From: Criibacterium bergeronii
Lineage (GTDB): Bacteria; Bacillota; Clostridia; Peptostreptococcales; Filifactoraceae
Direction of reading: 5' to 3'
Assembly: GCF_001693775.2 (NCBI RefSeq)
Contig: NZ_MBEW02000008.1
Location: 16,729-80,728 of the forward strand
DNA length: 64,000 bases
Shown piece after piece: positions 46,366 to 55,308 of this stretch. A program made the position numbers and the translations under genes. Below the pieces are notes generated by a model. It was not told the origin of the DNA, made no database searches, and saw nothing but the letters and a program-made list of their open reading frames with translations. The stretch's first letter is position 1, and every line of letters starts with the position of its first letter.

Positions 46366-46545
46366 ATTTTCTCCTTTCTTTTAGCTCTAATATCACACAT
46401 CTTACTCTTAGCTTTAGTAAATAGCCGTAAAATATTTTCAAATTATATTATACTTTGTCAGATTTTACAACTTTTAAAATTTATCAATATATTAATCAAA
46501 ATAATATTTTACACTCTTTTAGTGTAGTATAGTTTAAAATTTCAT

Positions 46546-46553
46546 GGTATAAT
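46546..46553 (+). promoter_or_regulatory. Upstream extended -10 element ahead of tdk
   Basis: TGgTATAAT (46546-46553 with its TG) lies in the 350-bp gap before tdk. No good -35 box is seen, which extended -10 promoters tolerate. Its start point would fall at the first NrdR box. Confidence 0.45.
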
Positions 46554-46557
46554 TAAA

Positions 46558-46573
46558 AATCATTATATAGTGC
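46558..46573. promoter_or_regulatory. Candidate NrdR box 1
   Basis: AATCATTATATAGTGC matches 12 of 16 positions of the NrdR consensus as I know it (ACACWATATATWGTGT). It starts 42 bp from box 2, about four helical turns, and lies upstream of tdk-nrdA-nrdB. Confidence 0.5.
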
Positions 46574-46599
46574 ATAAAATTTATTTTTTATGATTAAAA

Positions 46600-46615
46600 A
46601 CACAATATATAGAGA
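46600..46615. promoter_or_regulatory. Candidate NrdR box 2
   Basis: ACACAATATATAGAGA matches 14 of 16 positions of the consensus ACACWATATATWGTGT. NrdR binds such sites in helically phased pairs to repress ribonucleotide reductase genes. The location between two candidate promoters of tdk-nrdAB fits this. Confidence 0.6.
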
Positions 46616-46679
46616 ATAATGATATAGTATTTTGCATAATAAATTATAGCTTTTTTTCCAAATTTATGGTGTAATATCA

Positions 46680-46688
46680 TGGTACAAT
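46680..46688 (+). promoter_or_regulatory. Proximal extended -10 element of tdk
   Basis: TGgTACAAT (46680-46688) repeats the context of the upstream element (ATCATGGTA). It lies about 30 bp before the tdk ATG, which has GAGG upstream. No clear -35 box. Confidence 0.4.
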
Positions 46689-46716
46689 AATAAAAATTTA
46701 AAGAGGAAAAATTACA

Positions 46717-47292
46717 ATGGCAAAGCTTTATTTTCGCTACGCTACTATGAACGGTGGCAAAACCCTAGACCTTATAAGAAGTGCATATAATTATCAAGAA
46801 ATGGGCATGGACGTAATCGTCCTTAAACCTGAAATCGGCACTAGAACCGAAGAAATAAATGAATTATTCTCCAGAGCAGGCGTGAGATTTTCTTGCACAC
46901 CATTTTCAAAAGAGGCAGATTTAAATCAAATCATACTCAATGGGAAAAATTATAGAGCAGTATTTGTAGACGAGGCACAATTTTTGACAAAGGAGCAGGT
47001 AGACCAGCTCTCAAGGATTGCAGAACTAAATGACATACCTGTACTATGCTACGGGCTGAGAAATAATTTCAAGACAGAATTATTTGAAGGCTCAAAAAGA
47101 TTGATAGAGCTGGCTGACACAATCGGTGAAATCAAATCAATTTGTAAGTGTGGCAGAAAAGCAACTCAAAACGCAAGATTAATTGATGGAAAAATGGCAA
47201 CTGACGGTGCAGAAATACTTATTGGAGATAAAGATATATACGAGCCTGTTTGTGCTAAATGCTACTATGAAATGTTAGATAATCAAAACTAG
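46717..47292 (+). CDS. tdk: Thymidine kinase (type II)
   Basis: 191 residues. It starts AKLYFRYATMNGGKTLDLIRSAYNYQEMG, with the P-loop in the variant form ATMNGGKT. Further motifs are VFVDEAQFLTKEQVDQL (DEAQF) and the lasso FKTELFEGSKRLIELAD. The zinc site is CKCGRKA plus CAKC. It phosphorylates thymidine for dTTP salvage. It leads the nrdAB genes, tying salvage to de novo dNTP synthesis. Confidence 0.96.
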   Translation: MAKLYFRYATMNGGKTLDLIRSAYNYQEMGMDVIVLKPEIGTRTEEINELFSRAGVRFSCTPFSKEADLNQIILNGKNYRAVFVDEAQFLTKEQVDQLSRIAELNDIPVLCYGLRNNFKTELFEGSKRLIELADTIGEIKSICKCGRKATQNARLIDGKMATDGAEILIGDKDIYEPVCAKCYYEMLDNQN

Positions 47293-47378
47293 GAGAAAAA
47301 ATAAAAAATAGCTCTAACTCTGCAATTAACGCAGTGTTAGAAAACATACAAAACGAAAAATAATATAGGAGAGTTGGC

Positions 47379-49916
47379 TTGAAAATTATCAAACGAAATG
47401 CAAATCAAGTTGATTTTGACGTAAACAAAATTAAAATAGCAATAAATAAAGCCTTTATCAGCGTAGGAATGGAAGAAGACAAAGACAAAATCCAAAAAAT
47501 GGCAAATAAAGTTAAACAAAAATGTGAAATAAGCTTTCCAAAAGACCATACCATAAGTGTGGAAGAAGTACAGGATTTGGTTGAAATAACCCTAATAGAG
47601 TTTGGATATTACGAAGTAGTAAAATCCTATATTTTATATAGAGCCTCTCACCACACACTTAGGAAAACCATAGAAGACTTTATGGAATATTTTGAACAAA
47701 ATGAGAATGAAGATTTATTCAAGCTCATGAAAAATATACAAAAAGACTTTAAGCAGGACGCATACAACCTATCCTTCCTGCTTGCAAAATTCACATCTTT
47801 TGTAAAAGAAAATATGAACAATGATGAAAAAATATCTACCTTGATAAAGGCTGCAAGTGAGCTGACCTCCAAAGAGGCTCCAAAGTGGGAATTTATAGCA
47901 GCAAGATTTTTGTCATTAAAAATTAATACAATCATTACAAACGAAACCAACAAATTAGAAATATTTAATTTTTACGATAAAATAAAATACCTCACACAAA
48001 ATAAGCTCTATGGCAAATATATTTTAGAAAACTATAACAAAGAAGAAATCGAAGAGCTTGAAAAATATATCGACAGCTCAAGAGACAATTTGTTTAATTA
48101 TAGTGGACTGGATTTACTATCAAAAAGATATCTGATAAAAAATAAAGACGGCAAGCTAATAGAAACAGCCCAAGAAATGTTTATGGGCATAGCAATGCAC
48201 CTTGCTATACCGGAAAAAGATAAAAAAGTCATTTGGGCAAAAAAAATCTATGACATATTAAGCACGCTAAAAGTCACAATGGCTACCCCTACTATGGCAA
48301 ACGCAAGAAAACCTCACCATCAGCTATCGTCATGTTTTATAGATACAGTACCTGATAGCCTAGACGGTATATACAGGTCAATCACAAACTTTGCACAAGT
48401 ATCAAAGCATGGCGGAGGCATGGGACTATATTTTGGCAAGGTTAGAGCCATGGGTTCAGACATTAGAGGCTATAAAGGTGTCGCCGGAGGAGTTGCTAGA
48501 TGGATAAAGCTTGCCAATGATACCGCAGTTGCCGTAGACCAATTAGGAGTAAGGCAAGGTGCTTGTGCAGTGTATCTTGATATTTGGCACAAGGACATAT
48601 TAGAATTTTTGCAATTAAAAACAAATAACGGCGATGACAGAATGAAAGCCCACGACATCTTCACGGGAATATGCGTACCAAATTATTTTTGGGAAATGGC
48701 AAAAGATAAAATAAATGACAACTGGTATATGATGGACCCACATGAAATCAGCCTAGTTATGGGATATAACCTAGAGGACTATTTTGGTGATGAATGGCTA
48801 AAAAAATACAAAGAATGTATAAATGAACCAAAAATAGACAAAAGAGTTGTCAGCATAAAAGATTTAGTAAGACTTATAATAAAGTCCGCAGTTGAAACAG
48901 GCACGCCATTTATATTCAACAGAGATATAGTCAACAAATACAACACAAACCCACATCAAGGCAATATATATTGCTCAAACCTTTGTACTGAAATAGCACA
49001 AAACATGAATGCTATGGAAAAAGTTGACAGTGAAATAAAAATGATTGATGGCGAAGAAGTAGTCGTAGAGACTATAAAATCAGGTGATTTCGTAGTATGT
49101 AACTTAGCATCCTTAGTCCTTGGAAATATCGAAGTCAATGATTTAGCTGAATTAGAAGACGTAATCTCAACAGTAGTCAGAGCCTTGGACAATGTGATAG
49201 ACCTAAACTACTACCCTATTCCATACGCAAAAATTACAAACAGCAAGTATAGAGCAATCGGACTTGGCACTAGCGGATACCATCATACACTGGTCAAAAA
49301 CGATATAGCCTTCCAAAGCAAAGCACATTTAGACTTTGCTGACAAATTATACGAAAATATAAACTATTTCGCCATAAAAGCCAGCAACCAAATCGCCAAA
49401 GAAAAAGGACACTACTGCTTCTTTGAAGGCTCAGACTGGGAAAGTGGAGAGTATTTTGAAAAAAGAAATTACACCTCTGACAGATGGCAAAAATTAAAAT
49501 CAGATGTGAAAAAATATGGCATACGAAACGGATATCTTATGGCAATAGCTCCTACCGGCTCAACATCAATAATCGCTGGCACTACCGCAGCAGTTGACCC
49601 GGTAATGAAAAGATATTTCCTAGAAGAGAAAAAAGGCGAAATAGTCCCAAGAGTTGCCCCAGCTCTCACACCAAAAACATTTTGGCTATATGAAAACGCC
49701 CACGACATCGACCAAAATTGGGTAATCAAAGCCGCAGGCATAAGACAAAGACATATCGACCAATCACAATCAGTAAACCTATACATCACGACCCAGTACA
49801 CCATGAGCAGAATACTAAAGCTTTACATCAAAGCCTACGAAGAAGAAGTAAAAACACTTTATTATGTAAGAAGTAAAGCCCTAGAGGTTGAAGATTGTGA
49901 TAGCTGTAGTGCTTAA
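47379..49916 (+). CDS. nrdA: Ribonucleoside-diphosphate reductase, alpha subunit (class I)
   Basis: 845 residues from a TTG behind AGGAGAG. An N-terminal ATP-cone (KIIKRNANQVDFDVNKIKIAINKAF) predicts allosteric control by ATP/dATP. Catalytic residues: redox Cys in LSSCFID and in FVVCNLASL, the active N-x-C-x-E triad in SNLCTEI, and the C-terminal shuttling pair CDSC. GTSGYHH and PTGSTSIIAG are conserved nucleotide-binding loops. The 86-bp gap after tdk contains a CTAACTCTGC/GCAGTGTTAG hairpin with no T-run. Probably cotranscribed with tdk and nrdB. Confidence 0.96.
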   Translation: MKIIKRNANQVDFDVNKIKIAINKAFISVGMEEDKDKIQKMANKVKQKCEISFPKDHTISVEEVQDLVEITLIEFGYYEVVKSYILYRASHHTLRKTIEDFMEYFEQNENEDLFKLMKNIQKDFKQDAYNLSFLLAKFTSFVKENMNNDEKISTLIKAASELTSKEAPKWEFIAARFLSLKINTIITNETNKLEIFNFYDKIKYLTQNKLYGKYILENYNKEEIEELEKYIDSSRDNLFNYSGLDLLSKRYLIKNKDGKLIETAQEMFMGIAMHLAIPEKDKKVIWAKKIYDILSTLKVTMATPTMANARKPHHQLSSCFIDTVPDSLDGIYRSITNFAQVSKHGGGMGLYFGKVRAMGSDIRGYKGVAGGVARWIKLANDTAVAVDQLGVRQGACAVYLDIWHKDILEFLQLKTNNGDDRMKAHDIFTGICVPNYFWEMAKDKINDNWYMMDPHEISLVMGYNLEDYFGDEWLKKYKECINEPKIDKRVVSIKDLVRLIIKSAVETGTPFIFNRDIVNKYNTNPHQGNIYCSNLCTEIAQNMNAMEKVDSEIKMIDGEEVVVETIKSGDFVVCNLASLVLGNIEVNDLAELEDVISTVVRALDNVIDLNYYPIPYAKITNSKYRAIGLGTSGYHHTLVKNDIAFQSKAHLDFADKLYENINYFAIKASNQIAKEKGHYCFFEGSDWESGEYFEKRNYTSDRWQKLKSDVKKYGIRNGYLMAIAPTGSTSIIAGTTAAVDPVMKRYFLEEKKGEIVPRVAPALTPKTFWLYENAHDIDQNWVIKAAGIRQRHIDQSQSVNLYITTQYTMSRILKLYIKAYEEEVKTLYYVRSKALEVEDCDSCSA

Positions 49917-49939
49917 AAATTTAAAAGGAGAATTTCTAA

Positions 49940-50983
49940 ATGCAAGAATTAAAAAGAAAAGCCCTATTTAATGAAAATGGAGACATAGAGCTGAGCAAAA
50001 GAAGAATGATAAACGGCAATACCACAAACCTGAACGACTTTAACAATATGAAATATACATGGGTTAGTGATTGGTACAGACAAGCAATGAATAACTTTTG
50101 GATACCTGAAGAAATAAACCTTTCACAAGACGTAAAAGATTACAGAAATTTATCAGAAGAAGAAAAATCCGCTTATGACAAGATACTATCCTTTTTAGTT
50201 TTCTTAGACTCCCTGCAAAGTGCTAATCTTCCAAATATATCAGAATACATCACAGCAAACGAAGTCAACCTATGCCTAGCCATACAGAGCTATCAAGAGT
50301 CCATACATTCCCAAAGCTACGGATATATACTAGATAGCATCTGCTCACCTGAAGAAAGAACCAAAATATTGTATCAGTGGAAAGACGACAAATATCTACT
50401 GTCAAGAAATAAATTCATCGGCGACCAGTACAATGATTTTTATAACAACAGAACCGTATACAATCTAGTAAAAACAGCAGTAGCAAATTATATCCTAGAA
50501 GGAATATATTTTTACTCAGGCTTTATGTTTTTCTATTCCCTTGGCAGAATTGGCAAAATGCCCGGTACAGTACAAGAAATAAGATACATCAACAGAGACG
50601 AAAACACACATCTATGGCTGTTTAGAAATATCATACTGGAGCTAAAAAAAGAAGAACCCGAAATTTTTACCGATGAAAATAAAAGCTATTTCAGAGAAAT
50701 GCTAAAAACAGGTGTCGAAGAAGAAATAAAATGGGCAAGATATGCCATAGGCAACAACATCAAAGGACTTTCAATGAATATGATAGAAGATTACCTAAAA
50801 TATCTAGGCAACCTTAGATGCAGAGGACTTGGGTTTGAAAGCATATATCCCAGCTTTGAAAAAGAACCTGACTCCATGTCTTGGGTACTAGAATACGCAG
50901 ACCCAAATGCAATAAAAACAGACTTCTTTGAGGCAAAAGTATCCGCTTACTCAAAATCAGCAATAATAGAAGACGACCTGTAA
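49940..50983 (+). CDS. nrdB: Ribonucleoside-diphosphate reductase, beta subunit (class I)
   Basis: 347 residues. All metal ligands are visible: Asp in FLVFLDSLQ, Glu and His in QESIHSQSYGYI, Glu in NYILEGIYF, Glu and His in INRDENTHL. The radical-site Tyr is present four residues after the His (HSQSY). It therefore looks like a tyrosyl-radical class I enzyme that needs oxygen or an activated oxygen species for assembly. It is 23 bp after nrdA. Confidence 0.96.
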   Translation: MQELKRKALFNENGDIELSKRRMINGNTTNLNDFNNMKYTWVSDWYRQAMNNFWIPEEINLSQDVKDYRNLSEEEKSAYDKILSFLVFLDSLQSANLPNISEYITANEVNLCLAIQSYQESIHSQSYGYILDSICSPEERTKILYQWKDDKYLLSRNKFIGDQYNDFYNNRTVYNLVKTAVANYILEGIYFYSGFMFFYSLGRIGKMPGTVQEIRYINRDENTHLWLFRNIILELKKEEPEIFTDENKSYFREMLKTGVEEEIKWARYAIGNNIKGLSMNMIEDYLKYLGNLRCRGLGFESIYPSFEKEPDSMSWVLEYADPNAIKTDFFEAKVSAYSKSAIIEDDL

Positions 50984-51005
50984 AAGCTATTAATTAAAAT
51001 AATAA

Positions 51006-51052
51006 ACCCCAAAGCGTAGAGCCTAATCAATCTACGTCTTTGGGTCTTTTTT
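51006..51052 (+). terminator. Terminator of the tdk-nrdAB unit
   Basis: CCCAAAGCGTAGA (51008-51020) pairs with TCTACGtCTTTGGG (51031-51044, one bulged T), followed by TCTTTTTT. Confidence 0.88.
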
Positions 51053-51104
51053 AACTCAAATTTTTCTATTTAAAATACAAAATTTATTTCATTACAGTTA
51101 AATC

Positions 51105-51323
51105 CTAAAAATTAGCCTCAATTATAGCCTGTACCTGCCCCAATGGAATATTAAATATAATTCCATATATAGACATAGACACTAAAATTAATGCTACTAT
51201 TACCCCAATCAAATAAGCTATCGGATTATTAAACCTAACTTTTTTAATTACTAGATTAACAAAGCTGTATACTAAAAAAGACAAAGAAATTAAAGCAATA
51301 ATATAATTTGGTATCATACTCAC
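51105..51323 (-). CDS. Small membrane protein, unknown
   Basis: 72 residues with two hydrophobic segments (about 6-25 and 34-60). No family recognised. It lies 12 bp downstream of the next gene on the same strand and is probably cotranscribed with it. Confidence 0.6.
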   Translation of the reverse strand: MSMIPNYIIALISLSFLVYSFVNLVIKKVRFNNPIAYLIGVIVALILVSMSIYGIIFNIPLGQVQAIIEANF

Positions 51324-51335
51324 TTTACATTACCT

Positions 51336-51854
51336 TTATTTAGAAAATTTATTCCAAAAGTCAACAAAACTGCTATGCTCTTCCCTTTGGTCAACATAAG
51401 CAAAGGTTTGTTCATCATACCAATCTAAATTTAAAATATCGTCTATTGTTTCAGGTACAAAGAAATTAAAAAACTCTTTCTTAAATGAATTGCCATATTG
51501 TAGATAATAAGAGCCTACCATCTTGGTAAAGTTTGTCTTTTTTACATCTTCAGGTCTATATGTTAATGCCTCACCCACTTGACTGAAATCAGGACTGACC
51601 TCTAAAAATACGATACTCAAATCTTTATCTGTGTAGCCTAGTATAAAACTTCTGTATTTATAAGTTACTGTACGCAATACAGCAAAGTTAGCTCCACCTA
51701 TATCTTCTGAATAAGCATATACTATTTTATATTCTGAGCTGTCTTGTACTTTGCTGTCAAATATTTTTCTCATTTCTAGCTTATTTGCATCGCTCTTATT
51801 TTTGTCCAGCTCAGCAGTTTTTTTATTACCACCTAAAAAATCAAAAAATCCCAT
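51336..51854 (-). CDS. Uncharacterised soluble protein of 172 residues
   Basis: It starts MGFFDFLGGNKK, an N-terminus common among small cytoplasmic Firmicute proteins. AGGAGAAATTTT precedes the ATG. The rest is a mixed alpha/beta domain (KIVYAYSEDIGGANFAVLRTVTYKYRSFILGY... SPDFSQVGEALTY) without a motif I know. No signal peptide or membrane helix. Paired with the small membrane gene that follows. Confidence 0.7.
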   Translation of the reverse strand: MGFFDFLGGNKKTAELDKNKSDANKLEMRKIFDSKVQDSSEYKIVYAYSEDIGGANFAVLRTVTYKYRSFILGYTDKDLSIVFLEVSPDFSQVGEALTYRPEDVKKTNFTKMVGSYYLQYGNSFKKEFFNFFVPETIDDILNLDWYDEQTFAYVDQREEHSSFVDFWNKFSK

Positions 51855-52044
51855 AAAATTTCTCCTTCATATACGATAAAAAATTAAAATATTTTAGCCT
51901 TACTCCTTATGCTATAAAAAACTATACATTATTACTATTATTATTGCAAGCGTTATTTTTGTCTATAAGTAGTCCGGTTTATTCATTCTACTTGTGGAGT
52001 TTTTATTTTAAATTTTTGTATCTGCTGGTACAGCTTTTATTAAG

Positions 52045-53268
52045 TTAGTTGTCAAATTCAACTAGATTAAACTGTTTTGCTAATATATCAACTGCTCTTT
52101 GACAATCTTCCTGATGTATCGCTATTGATATACTTATCTCAGAGGAGGAAATCATTTCAATATTTATATTATTTTCTCCCATTACTGAAAATAATTCAGA
52201 CGCAACTCCTGGATTTGTAATCATACCTGCTCCTACTACTGTCACTATTGCTAAATTATCAAGTGCAGATATTTTTTTACCGTCAAGCTCTATAAGGGTT
52301 GCCTCAAGAACTTTTCCAGCCTTATCTCTATCACTCTCACTGGTAATAAATGATATTGTATTTGTACCATTTTCCCCTGAGGATTGTGATATTAAGCTTA
52401 CATTTACTTTATTTTTTGCCAATGCACCAAATATTTTACTTGCTATCCCCGGAACATCAGGTATACCATAAATTGATAATTTTACCATATTTAAATTGTG
52501 AGCTATAGCTGTCACAACTATTTCTTTTTCCATATTTGTTTTCTCCTTTACTATAGTTCCCATATTGTAGTTAAAGCTGGAGCGTACCTCCAAATCTATG
52601 TTATAAATCTTTGCAAGCTCTACACATCTTGGGTGTAGTACCTTTGCTCCTTGAGATGCTAAGGTAAGCATTTCATCATAAGTAATTTCGTTTATTTTCT
52701 TGACATTTTTTACAAATCTTGGGTCTTCTGTATATACTCCGTCTACATCTGTATATATTTCACATTTTTTACCTTGAAGTGCTGCACAAAGTGCTACGGC
52801 AGTAGTGTCAGAGCCTCCTCTACCCAAGGTAGTTATGTCATTTTTATTGTTTATACCTTGAAATCCTGCCACAATTACTATTTTATCATCATCAAACTCA
52901 GCTTTCATTCTTTCAGAATTTATAGATACAATCCTTGCTTTATTGTAAAAGTCATCTGTATGGATGCCCGCCTGTGAGCCTGTAAGTGAAACTACATCAT
53001 ATCCTCTAGCCTTTATTGCCATGGCAAGCAAGGCGATAGAGATTTGCTCTCCGGTAGAAAGTAGCATATCCATTTCTCTTTCAGGGGGATTTGGATTTAT
53101 CTCCTTTGCTTGCTTAATTAAGTTGTCCGTACTTTTACCCATGGCAGATACGACTACTGCTACTTTGTTTCCTTGTTCCTTTGTCTTTATTATCCTATCC
53201 GCAACTGCTCTTATTCTTTGTGAGTCGGCTACTGAGCTACCTCCATATTTTTGCACAATTATATCCAT
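52045..53268 (-). CDS. ask: Aspartate kinase (class II, with ACT domains)
   Basis: 407 residues. The kinase domain has IIVQKYGGSSVADSQRI, LLSTGEQISIALLAMA, TLGRGGSDTTAVAL, and EIYTDVDGVYTEDPRF. Two C-terminal ACT domains start near 265 (MVKLSIYGIPDVPGIASKIF) and 345 (IVTVVGAGMITNPGVASELF), the usual site of lysine/threonine feedback. It phosphorylates aspartate as the first step of the aspartate family. It is last in the hom-thrC-thrB-ask operon, so threonine synthesis is probably its main role. Confidence 0.96.
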   Translation of the reverse strand: MDIIVQKYGGSSVADSQRIRAVADRIIKTKEQGNKVAVVVSAMGKSTDNLIKQAKEINPNPPEREMDMLLSTGEQISIALLAMAIKARGYDVVSLTGSQAGIHTDDFYNKARIVSINSERMKAEFDDDKIVIVAGFQGINNKNDITTLGRGGSDTTAVALCAALQGKKCEIYTDVDGVYTEDPRFVKNVKKINEITYDEMLTLASQGAKVLHPRCVELAKIYNIDLEVRSSFNYNMGTIVKEKTNMEKEIVVTAIAHNLNMVKLSIYGIPDVPGIASKIFGALAKNKVNVSLISQSSGENGTNTISFITSESDRDKAGKVLEATLIELDGKKISALDNLAIVTVVGAGMITNPGVASELFSVMGENNINIEMISSSEISISIAIHQEDCQRAVDILAKQFNLVEFDN

Positions 53269-53316
53269 TTTCCCTCCTGATTATTTAATCTAAGTATATT
53301 TAAGATTTAAAAAATT

Positions 53317-54216
53317 TTAATTAGCTTTTATTGCTCCGTCAAGCTGTGGTTTTAAAATTTTAACCATATTATTTTTATCTTGCTCTAAAAAATATGTTTT
53401 TAGTTCATTAAATATTTTTTGTTCCTCAGCTTTTTTACATAAACTCATAAGTGTTGAGCCTGAGCCACTTATAAAAGATGCGATACTGCCATTTTCCATA
53501 GTTATTTTCATAAAAGCATCATATTCTTTGATAAGTTTTTTTCTATATGGCTGATGTAGCTTATCATGGCAAGCCTTTGTAAGAAGGTCATAATCTCCTG
53601 TTTGTAAAGCTAACACCACTAATGCTGTTCTTGAAATATTATAAATTGTATCTGCTCTTTCAAGGTTTTTTGGCAATATTTTTCTAGCATCTTCTGTTTT
53701 GAGCTCATAATTTGGTATTAAGCAAACAGCAGATAAATCGTCTTTTGGCAAAACTTTTTTGTATAAAACTTGTGTTTTTTCAACTGCTCCCACTACAATA
53801 CCGCCCATTACCGCAGGTGCTATGTTATCAGGGTGATTTTCTATTTCTCCGGATATATTTAATATCTGAGCTTTATCAAAATTTGTTTTTGCTATTTCAT
53901 TGGCACACATAAGTGCTCCAACTATTATAGATGAGCTGCTGCCAAGACCTCTTGCTATTGGTATTTGATTATATATTTCAATTTTTAGACCTTTTAAAGG
54001 ATAGTTTACTTTATCAAAAAAATATTTTGCTGCTTTGTAGCAAAGATTGGTTTCGTCTTTTGGCAGTGTATCACTACCAATGCCTTGCATTTTGATTTCT
54101 AAGCCTGAGCCCGTTTCTTCCATACCAAGCTTATTGTATAGCTCAAGTGCCATGCCCATACTGTCAAAGCCTGGTCCCATGTTTGCTGTGGTAGCTGGTA
54201 CTTTGTAGTATATCAT
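53317..54216 (-). CDS. thrB: Homoserine kinase
   Basis: 299 residues, GHMP-kinase family. VPATTANMGPGFDSMGMAL is at the N-terminus, PIARGLGSSSSIIVGAL is the phosphate loop, and ASFISGSGSTLMSLC is the C-terminal GHMP motif. It makes O-phosphohomoserine, the ThrC substrate. It is 12 bp after thrC and 48 bp before ask. Confidence 0.96.
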   Translation of the reverse strand: MIYYKVPATTANMGPGFDSMGMALELYNKLGMEETGSGLEIKMQGIGSDTLPKDETNLCYKAAKYFFDKVNYPLKGLKIEIYNQIPIARGLGSSSSIIVGALMCANEIAKTNFDKAQILNISGEIENHPDNIAPAVMGGIVVGAVEKTQVLYKKVLPKDDLSAVCLIPNYELKTEDARKILPKNLERADTIYNISRTALVVLALQTGDYDLLTKACHDKLHQPYRKKLIKEYDAFMKITMENGSIASFISGSGSTLMSLCKKAEEQKIFNELKTYFLEQDKNNMVKILKPQLDGAIKAN

Positions 54217-54228
54217 TTGTTTATTCCT

Positions 54229-55281
54229 TTATTTGGATTTTATTAATTTTAATACAGCCTCTTGTGTTGCATCGATTTTTTCTATAGGTCCTATCTGTGC
54301 AAGTGAAGTTGTTGGGTCTTTTAAGCCATTACCTGTTAAAATGCACACAACTGTTTGCCCTCCTTTGAAAAATCCTTTTTTATGAAGTTTAAGCACTCCG
54401 GCTAGGCTGGCACAAGATGCCGGCTCTGCAAAAATGCCTTCCTTGCTTGCTAAATAATTATATGCTGATATAATTTCATCGTCTGTAACTGCATTTACTT
54501 GACCTTTTGACTCTTCAAGAGCTTTCAATGCTTTATCCTTGCTTGCAGGATTTCCTATTCTGATAGCTGTGGCTATAGTTTCCGGATTTTCAATTACTTT
54601 TCCATATACAAGAGGTGCTGCTCCATCTGCTTGAAATCCTAATAATACAGGAAGATGGTCAATTTTCCCCTCATTTTTGTATTCATTAAAGCCCATCCAA
54701 TATGCACAAATGTTGCCTGCATTTCCTATAGGTATGCTTAGAAAATCAGGAGCTTTGCCTAAATCATCACACACTTCAAATGCTCCGGTTTTTTGTCCTT
54801 GTAATCTGTATGGATTTACTGAATTTACTAAGGTAATTGGGTGAGTTTTTGTAATATTTCTAACTATTTCAAGTGCCTTGTCAAAGTTTCCGTTAATAGA
54901 AATTACCTTCGCTCCATACATAAACGCTTGAGCCAGCTTGCCCATAGCAATATTGCCATCAGGTATAAGCACATAGCAATCAAGATTATATCTTGCTGCA
55001 AAGGCTGCCGCAGATGCCGATGTGTTACCTGTAGATGCACACATTATGGCTTTTGAGCCATCTTCAATAGCTTTTGCTACTGCCATCACCATACCTCTGT
55101 CTTTAAATGAACCTGTAGGGTTTAGTCCATCATATTTAAAATATAAATTTAAATTAAGCTCATTGCTTATATTTTCAGATTTTATCAATGGAGTGTTGCC
55201 CTCATTAAGAGTTATCATTGGAGTTTTGTCTGTTACAGGTAAATATTTTTGATACTTTTTTAGTAAGCCTTCGTATTTCAT
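54229..55281 (-). CDS. thrC: Threonine synthase
   Basis: 350 residues of the PLP-dependent tryptophan-synthase-beta fold. [15 protein letters not shown] precedes [16 protein letters not shown] with the cofactor lysine (about residue 62). [18 protein letters not shown] binds the phosphate, and [14 protein letters not shown] follows. The short type typical of Firmicutes. It converts O-phosphohomoserine to threonine. Confidence 0.96.
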   Translation of the reverse strand: MKYEGLLKKYQKYLPVTDKTPMITLNEGNTPLIKSENISNELNLNLYFKYDGLNPTGSFKDRGMVMAVAKAIEDGSKAIMCASTGNTSASAAAFAARYNLDCYVLIPDGNIAMGKLAQAFMYGAKVISINGNFDKALEIVRNITKTHPITLVNSVNPYRLQGQKTGAFEVCDDLGKAPDFLSIPIGNAGNICAYWMGFNEYKNEGKIDHLPVLLGFQADGAAPLVYGKVIENPETIATAIRIGNPASKDKALKALEESKGQVNAVTDDEIISAYNYLASKEGIFAEPASCASLAGVLKLHKKGFFKGGQTVVCILTGNGLKDPTTSLAQIGPIEKIDATQEAVLKLIKSK

Positions 55282-55308
55282 TTTTTTATACCTCTTTTTA
55301 TTTAAATT

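Noticed and set aside
46324..46527. 67-residue plus-strand frame
   Set aside because: It overlaps the aminotransferase remnant on the other strand and has no ribosome site or recognisable domain.
47310..47345. Hairpin between tdk and nrdA as a terminator
   Set aside because: A 10-bp stem with one mismatch but no T-run; it may affect mRNA processing, but a terminator is not supported.
51940..52030. Possible terminator after ask (AAGTAG/CTACTT)
   Set aside because: Only a 6-bp stem with a 15-nt loop; too weak to call.
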